DNA of 64,000 nucleotides from Spirosoma sp. SC4-14 (GCF_037201965.1 NZ_CP147518.1:2107001-2171000); one strand, 5' to 3'; shown: positions 11,001 through 19,221, counted from the first letter of the stretch. Numbers and translations: made by a program. Notes: generated from the sequence alone by a model not told the origin.

Positions 11001-11359
11001 AGTCGGTTTGTTTTCTGAGCAATAATGGCAAATTTGAAAAACATATCCTGCCGTTGCAGGCGCAGTTTGCACCCGTAACCACCATTCTGACCGACGATGT
11101 TGACCACAACGGCACTACCGACCTGCTGCTGCTGGGCAACAAGTCAGACAATCGCTTAAAGCTGGGCAGCATGGATGCAAACTATGGTTGTTTATTGTTG
11201 GGCGATGGAAAAGGTAATTTTCTGTATGTTAATCAAACTGATTCCGGCCTTTCGATTGTTGGCGACAGCAAGTCAGTTCTTTGGGTGAATACACCGCAAC
11301 AACCGCTGTTGCTGATTGGCACGCTTAATCAACCAATTCAGGTGTATAAAAAACAGTAA
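8006..11359 (+). CDS. CRTAC1-like FG-GAP/VCBS protein with ASPIC/UnbV domain
   Basis: A 1117-residue secreted protein with a signal peptide (hydrophobic stretch FCLFLIVLCFF, cleavage near LYAQ). It has two blocks of FG-GAP/VCBS repeats with Ca-binding-type loops (DLNNDGLQD, DVNGDGWLD, DYDRDGDLD, DYDGDGDLD). The first block covers about residues 65-520 and the second about 655-1080. Between them, about 540-610, is an ASPIC/UnbV-type segment (IGTKVTVYAQ, RGYLSSQPYVLHFGLG). The family is thought to form extracellular beta-propellers; its biochemical role is not established. It precedes a haloperoxidase gene by 2 bp, so the two are almost certainly co-translated. The first ATG was kept because the hydrophobic core starts only near residue 20; a later start is possible. 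Confidence 0.88.
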   Translation: MSIDLTFSESIAQTKPNRHRFCLFLIVLCFFSPTLYAQTPLFKLLDSKQTHVEFRNEIDENESLNVLAYEYFYNGGGVAVGDLNNDGLQDIFLTANLKANKLYLNLGALTFKDITKEAASELAGRSGGWKTGVCMADVNGDGWLDIYVCYSGKVDTDKRRNQLFINQGVKDGGTVRFVEKANEYGLDDPGYSTQAVFVDYDRDGDLDMVLLNHNVRKFDNMELARLHNETDEFAGNKLFENQNGHFTDVAKKAGIYQFPLTFGLGVAVADVNLDGWPDLYVTNDYNEPDYLYINQKNGTFRDETQQYFRHLAHFSMGVDIADYNNDGKPDVMSLDMLPEDNRRQKLLQLQENYESFELMQQQGLYRQYMRNMLQINNGNGTFSEIAQAAGVSNTDWSWAPLLADFDNDGYKDLFVTNGYLRDYTNKDFLKYWGDYKVKKAVNREPVQLMDLVRAMPSTKLPNYIFRNNHDLTFTNTQRLWGIETPSISNGAAYADLDNDGDLELIVNNINDPAFIYQNMSREQSGNAYIQVKLQPAQINQSVIGTKVTVYAQGNRQYQELAPVRGYLSSQPYVLHFGLGNATVIDSIAIVWPDQSRQLLTGTAVNQQLLIQQSASTNSSVVASAHPQRKPFFAKAETTFTYTHEGYTENDFKRQPLMLWMYSHTGPVIAKGDINKDGLDDIFVSGDQKKTGTILRQQKNGSFKPIDGLVIGDEATSAVSAAVFFDANGDGFDDLYVAKGGYSLFEPNTESLQDELYLNNGRGSLALQKGALPDMKASSKACVRPFDYDGDGDLDLFVGGRVIPGRYPQAPRSYLLENTGKGQFRSVDVPFSSVGMVTDAQWADLDADGHTELIVCGEFMPIKVYRYTATGFVDQTAHYFPNSENGFWFSLAIADLNGDGHKDIVAGNLGNNSQIRVSKQEPAELIYADVDNNGSIDPFFCFHIQGVAYPFVSRDELNDQIYAMRKKFAYYKDYANAKISDILSPDELARTQKLTVTEQQSVCFLSNNGKFEKHILPLQAQFAPVTTILTDDVDHNGTTDLLLLGNKSDNRLKLGSMDANYGCLLLGDGKGNFLYVNQTDSGLSIVGDSKSVLWVNTPQQPLLLIGTLNQPIQVYKKQ

Positions 11360-11361
11360 CC

Positions 11362-12678
11362 ATGCGACAAGCTTTATTTTTTTGTCTGTTACTGGCCACC
11401 GTTGCGCGGGCCAAACCAACAAAAACCGATTTACGCAGCCAGATTCAGCCGACTGTTTTTGCCATAACGATGGTTATGATCCACGATGTGGTGAACCCGC
11501 CCGCAGCCAGCCGATTTTATACGTACTGCCTGTTGGGAGCGCATGAGATAGCCGCCCGGAACCAGAAAACCATTGTTGCCCCAACCCAATTGCTGCGTGG
11601 CCTGAAACCGATTGAGATAGGCCGGAAAGAACCGTACGATTCTCAGATTGCTGCTCTCTATTGCATTCTGGAAACCGGTAAACTATTGCTGCCGTCGGGG
11701 TATATGCTGGAAGAGGAAGAAACGAAGCTGATCGATCAGTTAAAGAAACAGAAATATAGCGAACAGCTCATTCGTAGCTCAGTTGCTGTTGCCCAAACAG
11801 TTGCCAAACAGGTTGTGGCCTACGCTGCCGACGATAATTACCGAAACCTGAGCGCGCGGCAACGTTATCGCCCAGGCAAAAGCGACAGCACCTGGTATCC
11901 GACCCCGCCCGGTTATATGGAAGGGATCGAACCGCACTGGCGCACCATCCGCCCGATGCTGATCGACTCCTGTAGTCAGTTTAAACCCGCCCCGCCCGTA
12001 TCGTTCAGTAAAGATACCAGCAGTGCCTTTTATCGATTGACGTATCAGGTATATCAGGTTGGGAATACGCTAACCGATGAGCAGCGAATGATTGCTTCGT
12101 TCTGGGATTGTAATCCGTTTGCCATCAACACATCGGGGCATATGTCTATTGGCTTCAAAAAAATCAGTCCGGGCGGGCACTGGATGAGCATTGTTAGCCT
12201 TGCTGCCGAAAAAGCCCAGTTGAGTTTCGAAAAAGCCATTATGGTTCATTCGTTAGCGTCGATTACGCTGATGGATGCCTTTATTAGTTGCTGGGACGAA
12301 AAATACCGAAGCAACCGAATCCGCCCCGAAACGGTCATTAACAAATACATCAATGTGCGTTGGCAACCTTTGTTGCAAACGCCCCCATTTCCTGAATATA
12401 CCAGCGGGCATAGCGTTATTTCGACGGCGGTAGCCGAAGTGCTTACGTATTTGCTGGGTGACAATTTCGCATTTATTGACACAACCGAAACCTTATTTGA
12501 ACTACCCGAGCGGTCATTTCCATCGTTTCGTAAAGCTGCCGAAGAGGCCGCCATATCGCGGCTTTATGGAGGCATTCATTATCTGGATGCCATAGAAAAC
12601 GGACAGGCGCAGGGCAGAGCCGTAGGGGTATTTATTATTAACAAACTTAAAAAAGCAGGAGTGGAGCCTGTGTTATAA
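11362..12678 (+). CDS. Secreted vanadium-dependent haloperoxidase / PAP2-type protein
   Basis: 438 residues with a signal peptide (MRQALFFCLLLATVARA). The C-terminal part carries the three vanadate/phosphate-binding motifs of the superfamily. These are K-x6-RP (KYRSNRIRP, about residue 314), a TSGHS motif (about 347) and SRLYGGIHY (about 399) with its conserved Arg and His. Members oxidise halides with H2O2 or hydrolyse phosphate esters; the length and the helical N-terminal half favour the haloperoxidase branch. Which halide it uses cannot be told from sequence. The gene lies 2 bp after the FG-GAP protein and is probably exported with it. Confidence 0.87.
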   Translation: MRQALFFCLLLATVARAKPTKTDLRSQIQPTVFAITMVMIHDVVNPPAASRFYTYCLLGAHEIAARNQKTIVAPTQLLRGLKPIEIGRKEPYDSQIAALYCILETGKLLLPSGYMLEEEETKLIDQLKKQKYSEQLIRSSVAVAQTVAKQVVAYAADDNYRNLSARQRYRPGKSDSTWYPTPPGYMEGIEPHWRTIRPMLIDSCSQFKPAPPVSFSKDTSSAFYRLTYQVYQVGNTLTDEQRMIASFWDCNPFAINTSGHMSIGFKKISPGGHWMSIVSLAAEKAQLSFEKAIMVHSLASITLMDAFISCWDEKYRSNRIRPETVINKYINVRWQPLLQTPPFPEYTSGHSVISTAVAEVLTYLLGDNFAFIDTTETLFELPERSFPSFRKAAEEAAISRLYGGIHYLDAIENGQAQGRAVGVFIINKLKKAGVEPVL

Positions 12679-12838
12679 GTTTGTTGCCGATACGTTGTTC
12701 TGCCGCCTGATAAAACAATAGAAATTGATGCTGTTTTGACGAGATAAATAATCGAATCTAAAGGTATTTCTGAACAGCATCGTTCTTTTTGTCTATGAAC
12801 CAACCTCATATTTTACAAAAGTAGAATAGCTTCACTTC

Positions 12839-14050
12839 ATGCAGGATAACACGTTCTTTTCGGTAATAGATACAAAAAAAAACAAACTCAAACGGCAGAT
12901 CATTAAAGAACTCTACCGCTTGCAGTCGCGCACTATTTCGCAGTTAGCCAACCGCTTGCACACCAGTATTCCATCAACAACCTCGTTAATTGAAGAATTA
13001 AGCTTAGGACATTGGGTGCAGGGAATCGGAACTGGCGAAGCACAGTATGGCCGGAAACCATCCTTGTTTGCCCTCAACTCAACCCAATACGTTACGGTTG
13101 TTATTGACATCACTATTCATGATACAAAACTATTGGTCTTTAACCTGGCTAATCAGGTCGTGCATCGGGTTGATGTGGATATACGGCTCGATAAATCGCC
13201 AGCTTTTCTGAATGTGCTGGCCGAACCGCTCGACCAACTGGTGCAGTACATTAAGGAGCACCAATTGCAGGTCATTGGGGTAGGAGCAGCCTTGCCGGGG
13301 CTCGTAAATCCTTGGGAAGCGGTCAATCATACGTATCCTGGCCTTAATTCGCCAGATCAACCACTGGATCAATTGCTGGAAACACTCTTCAATGCTCCGG
13401 CTTATCTTATTAACGATACAAAAGCAACCATTCTGGGAGAACACCGCTTTGGGCTCGCTCAGGCCAAAAAGCATGTTTTGTCGATTAATATCGATTGGGG
13501 AATCGGCCTGGGTGTAATCACAAATGGAGAAATCCTGCAGGGCTCGGCGGGTTTTGCGGGCGAATTAGGCCATATTCAGATGAAAACCGACGGCGAGCTA
13601 TGCTCCTGTGGCAAAGTCGGTTGTCTTGAAACGCTGGCGTCAGCATCATCGCTGATCCGACGGGCCAAAGCTGGTCTCGAAGAGGGACGAATGTCGATGC
13701 TGGCCGATATAGAACCGGCTACGATTGATATTGAAACCATTATTGAAAAAGCAACACTAGGCGATGCTTTCTCAATTGATTTACTGAATGATGTTGGTAG
13801 TGCATTAGGAAAAGCCTTGTCGACAACCGTACATCTGTTCAATCCTGAGCTAATTATTGTGAATGGCGTTCTGGCCAAAGCCGAACGGGCCATCATACGG
13901 CCCATTGAGCAGGCCATTGATAGGTACTGCCTACCCAATTACCGCGATAATCTGACCATTGAATTGTCGCAGTTGGGTGAGATGGCCAAGTTTTATGGTA
14001 CGCAGGCCTACGTTATTCAAACCTTACTGGAGCAGGAACGAATTCCGTGA
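12839..14050 (+). CDS. ROK-family transcriptional repressor (NagC/XylR-like)
   Basis: 403 residues. An N-terminal winged helix (RQIIKELYRLQSRTISQLAN, about 19-75) is followed by a ROK sugar-binding domain. The ROK zinc motif is intact: Gly-His (ELGHIQ), then CSCGKVGCLE. The kinase ATP motif DxGGT is replaced by DITIHDT, so this is a sensor-repressor rather than a sugar kinase. It lies directly upstream of and co-directional with a gluconokinase gene, which suggests local control of that gene or of the haloperoxidase/SusCD run; the effector sugar is unknown. Confidence 0.88.
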   Translation: MQDNTFFSVIDTKKNKLKRQIIKELYRLQSRTISQLANRLHTSIPSTTSLIEELSLGHWVQGIGTGEAQYGRKPSLFALNSTQYVTVVIDITIHDTKLLVFNLANQVVHRVDVDIRLDKSPAFLNVLAEPLDQLVQYIKEHQLQVIGVGAALPGLVNPWEAVNHTYPGLNSPDQPLDQLLETLFNAPAYLINDTKATILGEHRFGLAQAKKHVLSINIDWGIGLGVITNGEILQGSAGFAGELGHIQMKTDGELCSCGKVGCLETLASASSLIRRAKAGLEEGRMSMLADIEPATIDIETIIEKATLGDAFSIDLLNDVGSALGKALSTTVHLFNPELIIVNGVLAKAERAIIRPIEQAIDRYCLPNYRDNLTIELSQLGEMAKFYGTQAYVIQTLLEQERIP

Positions 14051-14059
14051 GGATGGCGT

Positions 14060-14153
14060 GTTTATGGTTTATCGTCTATGGTTTATGGTTGCTCCGCCAA
14101 GTAGTACTCTCTATTGAAGAGCAATCATAAACCATAGACGATAAACCATAAAC
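14060..14153. repeat. 35-bp-arm inverted repeat, member of a dispersed family
   Basis: Arms 14060-14094 and 14119-14153 pair over 35 bp with one G:U, around a 24-base loop. The left arm contains GGTTTATGGTTGCTCCGCCA (14080-14099), which recurs exactly at 28262-28281. It occupies most of the gap between the ROK gene and gntK, and its right arm ends only 5 bases before the probable gntK -7 box. It could act as a terminator, a REP-like repeat, or both. Confidence 0.8.
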
Positions 14154-14158
14154 CCAAT

Positions 14159-14166
14159 TATCTTTG
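14159..14166 (+). promoter_or_regulatory. Probable -7 box of gntK
   Basis: TATCTTTG matches TAnnTTTG and lies 20 bases before the gntK start codon. The -33 region falls inside the right arm of the 35-bp inverted repeat and shows no TTTG. Confidence 0.45.
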
Positions 14167-14185
14167 CTACTTATTCGCTGCTTTT

Positions 14186-15658
14186 ATGACCTGTTTGTTG
14201 GGCGTTGATCTTGGAACCACCAATGTCAAAATTCTCGCTGTAACTCCTCACGATTGGCAAATTATTGCACAGACGTCGCTGCCTATACCAACCCTGTCAG
14301 CTCAGCCCGACTATGCCGAACAAGATCCTGAGGCTATCTGGCAGGCTGTTCGGCAAGGGCTTAGTGAAGTAGTAATCGGCGTGAAACGAAAACAGGCCAC
14401 TATTGAAGCCGTTAGTTTCAGTGCTGGTATGCATAGTTTGCTGGCGGTTGATGCTGATGGTAAACCCCTTACCAATGCCTTACTCTGGTCCGATAATCGG
14501 GCCGAACCGCAGGCCAGAAAGTTGCATACGGAACAGTCGAATCTCGGCAACGACATCTATGCCCATACCGGTACGCCCATTCATCCGATGATTCCGCTGT
14601 GCAAACTGGCCTGGTTTCGGGACAATCGGCCCGAATTGCTCAGGCAGGCCGCAAAGTTTATCTCCTTAAAAGAATATGTCTGGTGGAAACTGACCGGCCA
14701 ATACCAAATCGACTATTCGATGGCGACGGCTACCGGTTTGTTCGATACCGAAAAACGAACCTGGTATAAACCAGCCCTCGATTTTGCGGGTATTCGGGCT
14801 GATCAACTTTCCACCCCTCAGCCAACTACATTTGATGTCGCCTACGAGCCTGATAAGAAAGGCGCTGCCAGAACGGCACTGCCCATTGGTGTTAAACTGT
14901 ATCCGGGTGCTTCGGATGGTTGTCTGGCTAATTTGGGATCGGGCTGTGTCGATGCCGATATTACCACCATTACCATTGGCACAAGTGGTGCTGTGCGGCA
15001 AACAGTAAATAAACCAGAGCGCGACCCGCACGGACGGTTGTTCTGCTACTATTTAGATGAACGAAATGGCAAGCCTTATTATGTGGTTGGTGGGCCTACC
15101 AACAACGGAGCAAACGTGTTGCAGTGGCTGGCAGAAAAACTCACGCATCAGGAAACCGAAGCTGTACTGACCGAAGCCGAAACCATAGCCGCTGGTGCCG
15201 ATGATTTACTGTTTGTGCCGTATCTGCATGGCGAACGGGCACCGGTTTGGGATGCGTCGGCGCGGGGTGCTTACCTGAACGTCGATTTTCGGCATACACA
15301 GGCCCATTTTGTGCGGGCTGCCCTGGAAGGGGTAATGTTTAACTTACTCCGAATTGAACAACTACTGGCCGAACAAACCGGGCCTACCCGTATGATTTAT
15401 GCTAATGGTGGCTTTGCCCAGTCGGATTTTTGGGTACAGATGATGGCCGATATTTTTGGTGTTCCTGTTCGGCTCAATGCCAGTAACGAAAGCAGCGCGA
15501 TGGGAGCCGTTTTGCTGGTAGCTGATCTCAAAAAACCGCTTGAGCAGATTGCCGAAGAAGTGCAGTTTGGACGAACGTTTGAACCCGATGTGGAGTGCCA
15601 TAAACGGTATCAGGCCGTTTTTGAGTGTTGGTGCAAGGCTGTGGAGCAGGTTGTTTAA
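14186..15658 (+). CDS. gntK: Gluconokinase, FGGY family
   Basis: 490 residues with the FGGY fold. The N-terminal nucleotide site is GVDLGTTNVK, and GTPIHPMIPLCKLAW and the ASDGCLANLG region are the specificity-lobe segments typical of bacterial gluconokinases of the Bacillus GntK type. The C-terminal ATP lobe carries GTSGAVRQT, GGPTNNGANVL and NGGFAQSDFW. It would phosphorylate D-gluconate to 6-phosphogluconate in the cytoplasm. Resemblance to xylulokinases is weaker in the TGTPIHP region, so gluconate is preferred as substrate. It stands downstream of the ROK repressor. Confidence 0.82.
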   Translation: MTCLLGVDLGTTNVKILAVTPHDWQIIAQTSLPIPTLSAQPDYAEQDPEAIWQAVRQGLSEVVIGVKRKQATIEAVSFSAGMHSLLAVDADGKPLTNALLWSDNRAEPQARKLHTEQSNLGNDIYAHTGTPIHPMIPLCKLAWFRDNRPELLRQAAKFISLKEYVWWKLTGQYQIDYSMATATGLFDTEKRTWYKPALDFAGIRADQLSTPQPTTFDVAYEPDKKGAARTALPIGVKLYPGASDGCLANLGSGCVDADITTITIGTSGAVRQTVNKPERDPHGRLFCYYLDERNGKPYYVVGGPTNNGANVLQWLAEKLTHQETEAVLTEAETIAAGADDLLFVPYLHGERAPVWDASARGAYLNVDFRHTQAHFVRAALEGVMFNLLRIEQLLAEQTGPTRMIYANGGFAQSDFWVQMMADIFGVPVRLNASNESSAMGAVLLVADLKKPLEQIAEEVQFGRTFEPDVECHKRYQAVFECWCKAVEQVV

Positions 15659-15743
15659 GCGCGCCAGTTATAAAATTCAAGTCTTCTGTTTCCTTAGGGG
15701 ATGTAGAGTACGACTAATGTGCCGAACATAAACTCGTATAACC

Positions 15744-16055
15744 ATGGCACTTCGATTCATTCGCGACCGGGTCGTATTCGATCCAACTAAAGGGCAGATT
15801 CAGAACGAACCCCGTACGGTTAATTTTCCGAGCCAGGTGCGTTCGGCGCAAATTGCCTTAAATGGCTTCGATGTTCGGTATACCGATGGTGATCATCATG
15901 TGTTGCGACAAATTGTCGACATCAGTGATCCACAAATCAATGGTAGTGCAGTGAGCTATAATGTTAGCCTGCTGCTGCGCGATAGCTCGGGTAATATCGA
16001 CGACCGCTATCAGGGAACGGTAGATACCCTGATCATTGCCGATACGGTTAATTAG
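15744..16055 (+). CDS. Small beta-rich protein of unknown function
   Basis: 103 residues with no signal peptide, Cys or membrane segment. It shows alternating hydrophobic residues typical of a beta-sandwich (PRTVNFPSQVRSAQIALNGF, VSYNVSLLLRDSSG). I do not recognise the family. The pattern recalls small extracellular or tail-like beta domains, but that is not enough for a call. It is 85 bp after gntK and is followed at once by a strong bidirectional hairpin. Confidence 0.6.
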   Translation: MALRFIRDRVVFDPTKGQIQNEPRTVNFPSQVRSAQIALNGFDVRYTDGDHHVLRQIVDISDPQINGSAVSYNVSLLLRDSSGNIDDRYQGTVDTLIIADTVN

Positions 16056-16065
16056 CCTTCAGCGC

Positions 16066-16126
16066 CATTTGTCATTGTTAGACCTAAAAGGTTTTCAAAA
16101 CCTTTTAGGTCTAACAATGACAAATG
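16066..16126. terminator. Perfect 30-bp hairpin between convergent genes
   Basis: Arms 16066-16095 and 16097-16126 are exact reverse complements with one base between them. The hairpin lies between the rightward unknown gene and the leftward proA and should end transcription from both sides. Confidence 0.8.
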
Positions 16127-16138
16127 ACCTGCCTCCCA

Positions 16139-17389
16139 TTACCACCGAACCTGTCCGTCGCCCACAACCACCCATTTCTCAGTAACGAGCTTTTCGAGCG
16201 CAAATGGGCCGCGTGCGTGGAGTTTTTGGGTCGAAATGCCTATTTCGGCTCCTAGCCCAAAAACACCCCCATCGGTGAAACGGGTCGATGCATTGGCGTA
16301 GACAGCGGCTGCATCGACTTCAGCCAGAAAACGGTCAATCAATGACTGATTCTGCGATAGAACCGCTTCCGAATGCCGCGATGAATAGGTCTGAATGTGC
16401 GACAAGGCGTCATCGATGCCAGAAACAACCTTAACGGCACATTTATAATCCAGAAACTCCCGTCCAAAATCGTCCAGGCCAGCGGGCTGTAGCTTTTCGT
16501 AACCAGCTTTCTCGAAAATAGCATAAGCCGTTTCGTCAGCGAATACCTCAACATTCCATTTTTTGAAGTCGTCGGTCAGCATCGGCAGGAACGTGTCGGC
16601 AATGGCTTCGTCGACCAGCACACAGTCGAGAGAGTTGCAAACCGACGGCCGCGAAACGCGGGCATTCACTACTATTGCCGTAGCTTTGGCCAGATCAGCC
16701 GTTTTTTCAACGTAGGCATGGCAAACGCCCGCGCCGGTTTCAATGGTTGGCACCAGCGAATTTTTCCGGACAAACTGAATCAGCGATTCGGAGCCGCGCG
16801 GAATAATGATATCGACATAGCGGGTAGCCGTCAGTAGTTCATTCACAACGGCACGGTCGGGTGGTAGCAGCGTAACGGCAGCTTTAGGTATGCCAAACTC
16901 AGTGAGAACGTTCTGAATTAAAGCAACCAGATACTGGTTCGAAAAATCAGCTTCTTTGCCGCCTTTGAGCACGCAGGCGTTTCCCGAACGCAGGCAAAGC
17001 GATGCCACATCGATGGTCACATTAGGACGGGATTCATAAATTACGCCCACCACGCCCAACGGAACGGCAATTTTTTTGAGTTGAAGTCCTTGTTCGATTG
17101 TCCGCTCGAAAATAACCTGTCCGGCCGGATCGGGCAATACGGCAACATCCCGTAAACTTTTCGACAAATCAGCAATTCGGGCTTCGGTTAGTTTCAGTCG
17201 GTCATATTTGGGGTCCGACTCCGGCATCCGATCAAGATCTTTCCGATTTTCGACCATAATCCCGGCTACGTGCGCGGCCAGAACGTCGGCAAGTCGGTTG
17301 AGCAACTCGGTTTTCTGTTCGTTACTCAGCCGTCGAACAGCCGCTGCTGCCTGTTGCGTATCCTGAAGGAGTGGGGTAATGGGTGTCAT
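16139..17389 (-). CDS. proA: Glutamate-5-semialdehyde dehydrogenase (gamma-glutamyl phosphate reductase)
   Basis: 416 residues, the normal ProA length. It reduces gamma-glutamyl phosphate to glutamate semialdehyde with NADPH, the second step of proline synthesis. Family segments seen include YESRPNVTIDVASLCLRSGN, IPRGSESLIQFVR, ETGAGVCHAYVE and the catalytic Cys in RPSVCNSLD. The C-terminal region RFTDGGVFGLGAEIGIST is also typical. The gene lies 26 bp downstream of proB on the same strand, so the two form an operon. Confidence 0.96.
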   Translation of the reverse strand: MTPITPLLQDTQQAAAAVRRLSNEQKTELLNRLADVLAAHVAGIMVENRKDLDRMPESDPKYDRLKLTEARIADLSKSLRDVAVLPDPAGQVIFERTIEQGLQLKKIAVPLGVVGVIYESRPNVTIDVASLCLRSGNACVLKGGKEADFSNQYLVALIQNVLTEFGIPKAAVTLLPPDRAVVNELLTATRYVDIIIPRGSESLIQFVRKNSLVPTIETGAGVCHAYVEKTADLAKATAIVVNARVSRPSVCNSLDCVLVDEAIADTFLPMLTDDFKKWNVEVFADETAYAIFEKAGYEKLQPAGLDDFGREFLDYKCAVKVVSGIDDALSHIQTYSSRHSEAVLSQNQSLIDRFLAEVDAAAVYANASTRFTDGGVFGLGAEIGISTQKLHARGPFALEKLVTEKWVVVGDGQVRW

Positions 17390-17415
17390 AAATAAGTCGT
17401 TAATACAGACCAGGG

Positions 17416-18450
17416 TTACAAAAGTACGATATCATTCGCATTTGCGACCTCAACATTTTGCTGATTAAGCTGTTGCGTCAGACTTATCGACGAAATGCGG
17501 GAACGGGCCACGGCTATCGTACTGTCCTGTTCGTCGAGAATGTCGATCATTTCGCCCGATTCAAATTCGCCCAGCACCGATTTAACGCCTACCGCCAGCA
17601 GGCTTTTTCGTTGTTGCAGTGCTTTTACGGCACCCCCATCGATCCGAATTTGTCCAACTGCCAGGCTCCCGCTTCCAAGCCAGCGATTACGGGCCGATAG
17701 GGTCGTGGGCAGCGGGATAAATTCAGTACCGATTTCGCCCTTCAAAGCCCGGCTCAGGCTGTTGGGTTCGTTCAAACCAAAAATCAGTACCCGAATGCCC
17801 ATACGAGTGGCCAGCTTGGCAAAGGTCAGTTTAGAGGCCATACCGCCTAAACCCAGCGCCGATTTGTCGGTACGGACAACGCCAAATATGTGTTCGTCGA
17901 TACTACTAACCTGCCGGATAATCTGGTTATGGGAGTCGAGCAGACCACCTACCGAGGTGCAGAGCATAAGCGCTTCGGCTCCGAAGCCAACGGCAATAAG
18001 TGTGGCTAGTTCGTCGTTGTCCGAAAATTTAAGCTCTCGATTACTGACCACATCGTTTTCATTGGCAATCGGAATAATATTGTTAGCCCACAGCTCTTCA
18101 TATGTCTGTTTCAGTTGCAGAAACTGGTCGCGGTTCGCGAAATGGTGGCGTTCGCACAGGCTTTGGGCAATTGAAATGCCATAAATCGAGAAAAAACGGG
18201 AGTATTGATTCAGCAAGAGCAGATTACCAACGGCAGCTGCGGCTTTGCGCTGGGTAATATCACCCCGGTAGTCTTGAATCAGTGCTTTGCCGGCACCAAC
18301 AGCCCCCGACGATACGAGTACAATTCGAAAATGTGGATGCAGCGCGGCAATCTGACGGGCAATGTCGACCATAACGGGTTCGTTGGGCTCTCCGTTTGGC
18401 TTGGTTATCGACGCTGTACCAAATTTAAGTACAAGAACAGGTTTTGACAT
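17416..18450 (-). CDS. proB: Glutamate 5-kinase
   Basis: 344 residues from the ATG at 18450, where the family N-terminus MSKPVLVLKFGTASITKP begins. An ATG 30 bases further up would add ten unrelated residues and overlap a leader hairpin. It has an amino-acid-kinase fold with VLVSSGAVGAG, NENDVVSNRELKFSDNDELA and GTGGM-like GLGGMASKLTFAK. A shortened PUA-type C-terminal region (about residues 265-344) follows. It phosphorylates glutamate, the first and normally proline-inhibited step of proline synthesis, and is co-transcribed with proA. Confidence 0.95.
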   Translation of the reverse strand: MSKPVLVLKFGTASITKPNGEPNEPVMVDIARQIAALHPHFRIVLVSSGAVGAGKALIQDYRGDITQRKAAAAVGNLLLLNQYSRFFSIYGISIAQSLCERHHFANRDQFLQLKQTYEELWANNIIPIANENDVVSNRELKFSDNDELATLIAVGFGAEALMLCTSVGGLLDSHNQIIRQVSSIDEHIFGVVRTDKSALGLGGMASKLTFAKLATRMGIRVLIFGLNEPNSLSRALKGEIGTEFIPLPTTLSARNRWLGSGSLAVGQIRIDGGAVKALQQRKSLLAVGVKSVLGEFESGEMIDILDEQDSTIAVARSRISSISLTQQLNQQNVEVANANDIVLL

Positions 18451-18461
18451 GAAATATGCAT

Positions 18462-18507
18462 TTTCTGCCCGCGAAAACACTTGACGGGCAGAAAGACCGC
18501 AAAAATA
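18462..18507 (-). promoter_or_regulatory. proB promoter and leader hairpin
   Basis: On the minus strand TATTTTTG (18500-18507) matches the TAnnTTTG -7 box. Immediately downstream lies a perfect 10-bp hairpin (18462-18471 with 18485-18494), which would sit at the very 5' end of the proB transcript, about 11 bases before the start codon. It may stabilise the mRNA or affect initiation. No T-run follows, so it is not a typical terminator. Confidence 0.45.
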
Positions 18508-18582
18508 AGCACAGTCGGGAAGATGTGCACCCCCGGCCGAATGGATTTAACCGAAACCCACGTAAAGAAGTAGGTATAAAGG

Positions 18583-19221
18583 TTAGGCAACAGAATCGCC
18601 CGCGTGATTTTTGAACAGATGTTCCAGCACCGATTCGGTGAAACGGGCTTTTTTTCGAAGCGCGCTTTTAAGCTGCTTCATGTAGTCGGCCTTTGGGATT
18701 TCGATGGCACCATACCGCCGAACGTTATCGTTGATGAACTGGGTATCGAGTAGTTCGAACTTCTGCTGGCGAAGGGTTAAAATGAGGTAATGAAACGCAA
18801 CTTTCGATGCATTATCAGCCAGATAAAACATCGATTCACCAAAAAAAGCCGCTCCCAGCGAAACGCCATATAGGCCTCCAACTAAACGGTTGTCTATATA
18901 CGTTTCGACACTATGCGCCAGCCCCATTCGGTGCAATTCGGTGTAGGCGTCAATGATTTCGTCGGAGATCCAGGTACTGTCGTTTTCTGACCGCGGAAGT
19001 GAGCAATAGCGCATAACCTGTTCGAAGTCGGCATTGATACGGATTTCGAATTGTTTCCGGTTCAGCACAGGGCGTAATGATTTCGCGGGTTTATACGTAT
19101 CGAGCGGAATGATGGCACGTGGATCAGGGGCGTACCAATAGAGCGTACCGTCAGCGTCGGCCATCGGAAAGATGCCGTTAATGTACCCATAAATCAGGTC
19201 GTCTGCGGTAAGCTTATTCAT
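18583..19221 (-). CDS. aat: Leucyl/phenylalanyl-tRNA--protein transferase
   Basis: 212 residues from the ATG at 19221 (MNKLTADDLIYGYINGIFPM). It carries the family segments WYAPDPRAIIPLD, GLAHSVETY, GGLYGVSLGAAFFGESMF and LLDTQF. The enzyme adds Leu or Phe from tRNA to proteins with N-terminal Arg or Lys, marking them for ClpS/ClpAP degradation. An upstream in-frame ATG at 19290 is rejected because a TATATTTG promoter box lies between it and 19221. It is on the same strand as proBA but has its own promoter. Confidence 0.95.
   Translation of the reverse strand: MNKLTADDLIYGYINGIFPMADADGTLYWYAPDPRAIIPLDTYKPAKSLRPVLNRKQFEIRINADFEQVMRYCSLPRSENDSTWISDEIIDAYTELHRMGLAHSVETYIDNRLVGGLYGVSLGAAFFGESMFYLADNASKVAFHYLILTLRQQKFELLDTQFINDNVRRYGAIEIPKADYMKQLKSALRKKARFTESVLEHLFKNHAGDSVA

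Noticed and set aside
12579-12809. Leftward small gene downstream of the haloperoxidase
   Set aside because: It overlaps the haloperoxidase 3' end in antisense and has no family features or ribosome site.
14186-15658. Xylulokinase as the name for the FGGY kinase
   Set aside because: The TGTPIHP and GTSGAVRQ segments agree better with gluconokinases, and no xylose isomerase gene is near.
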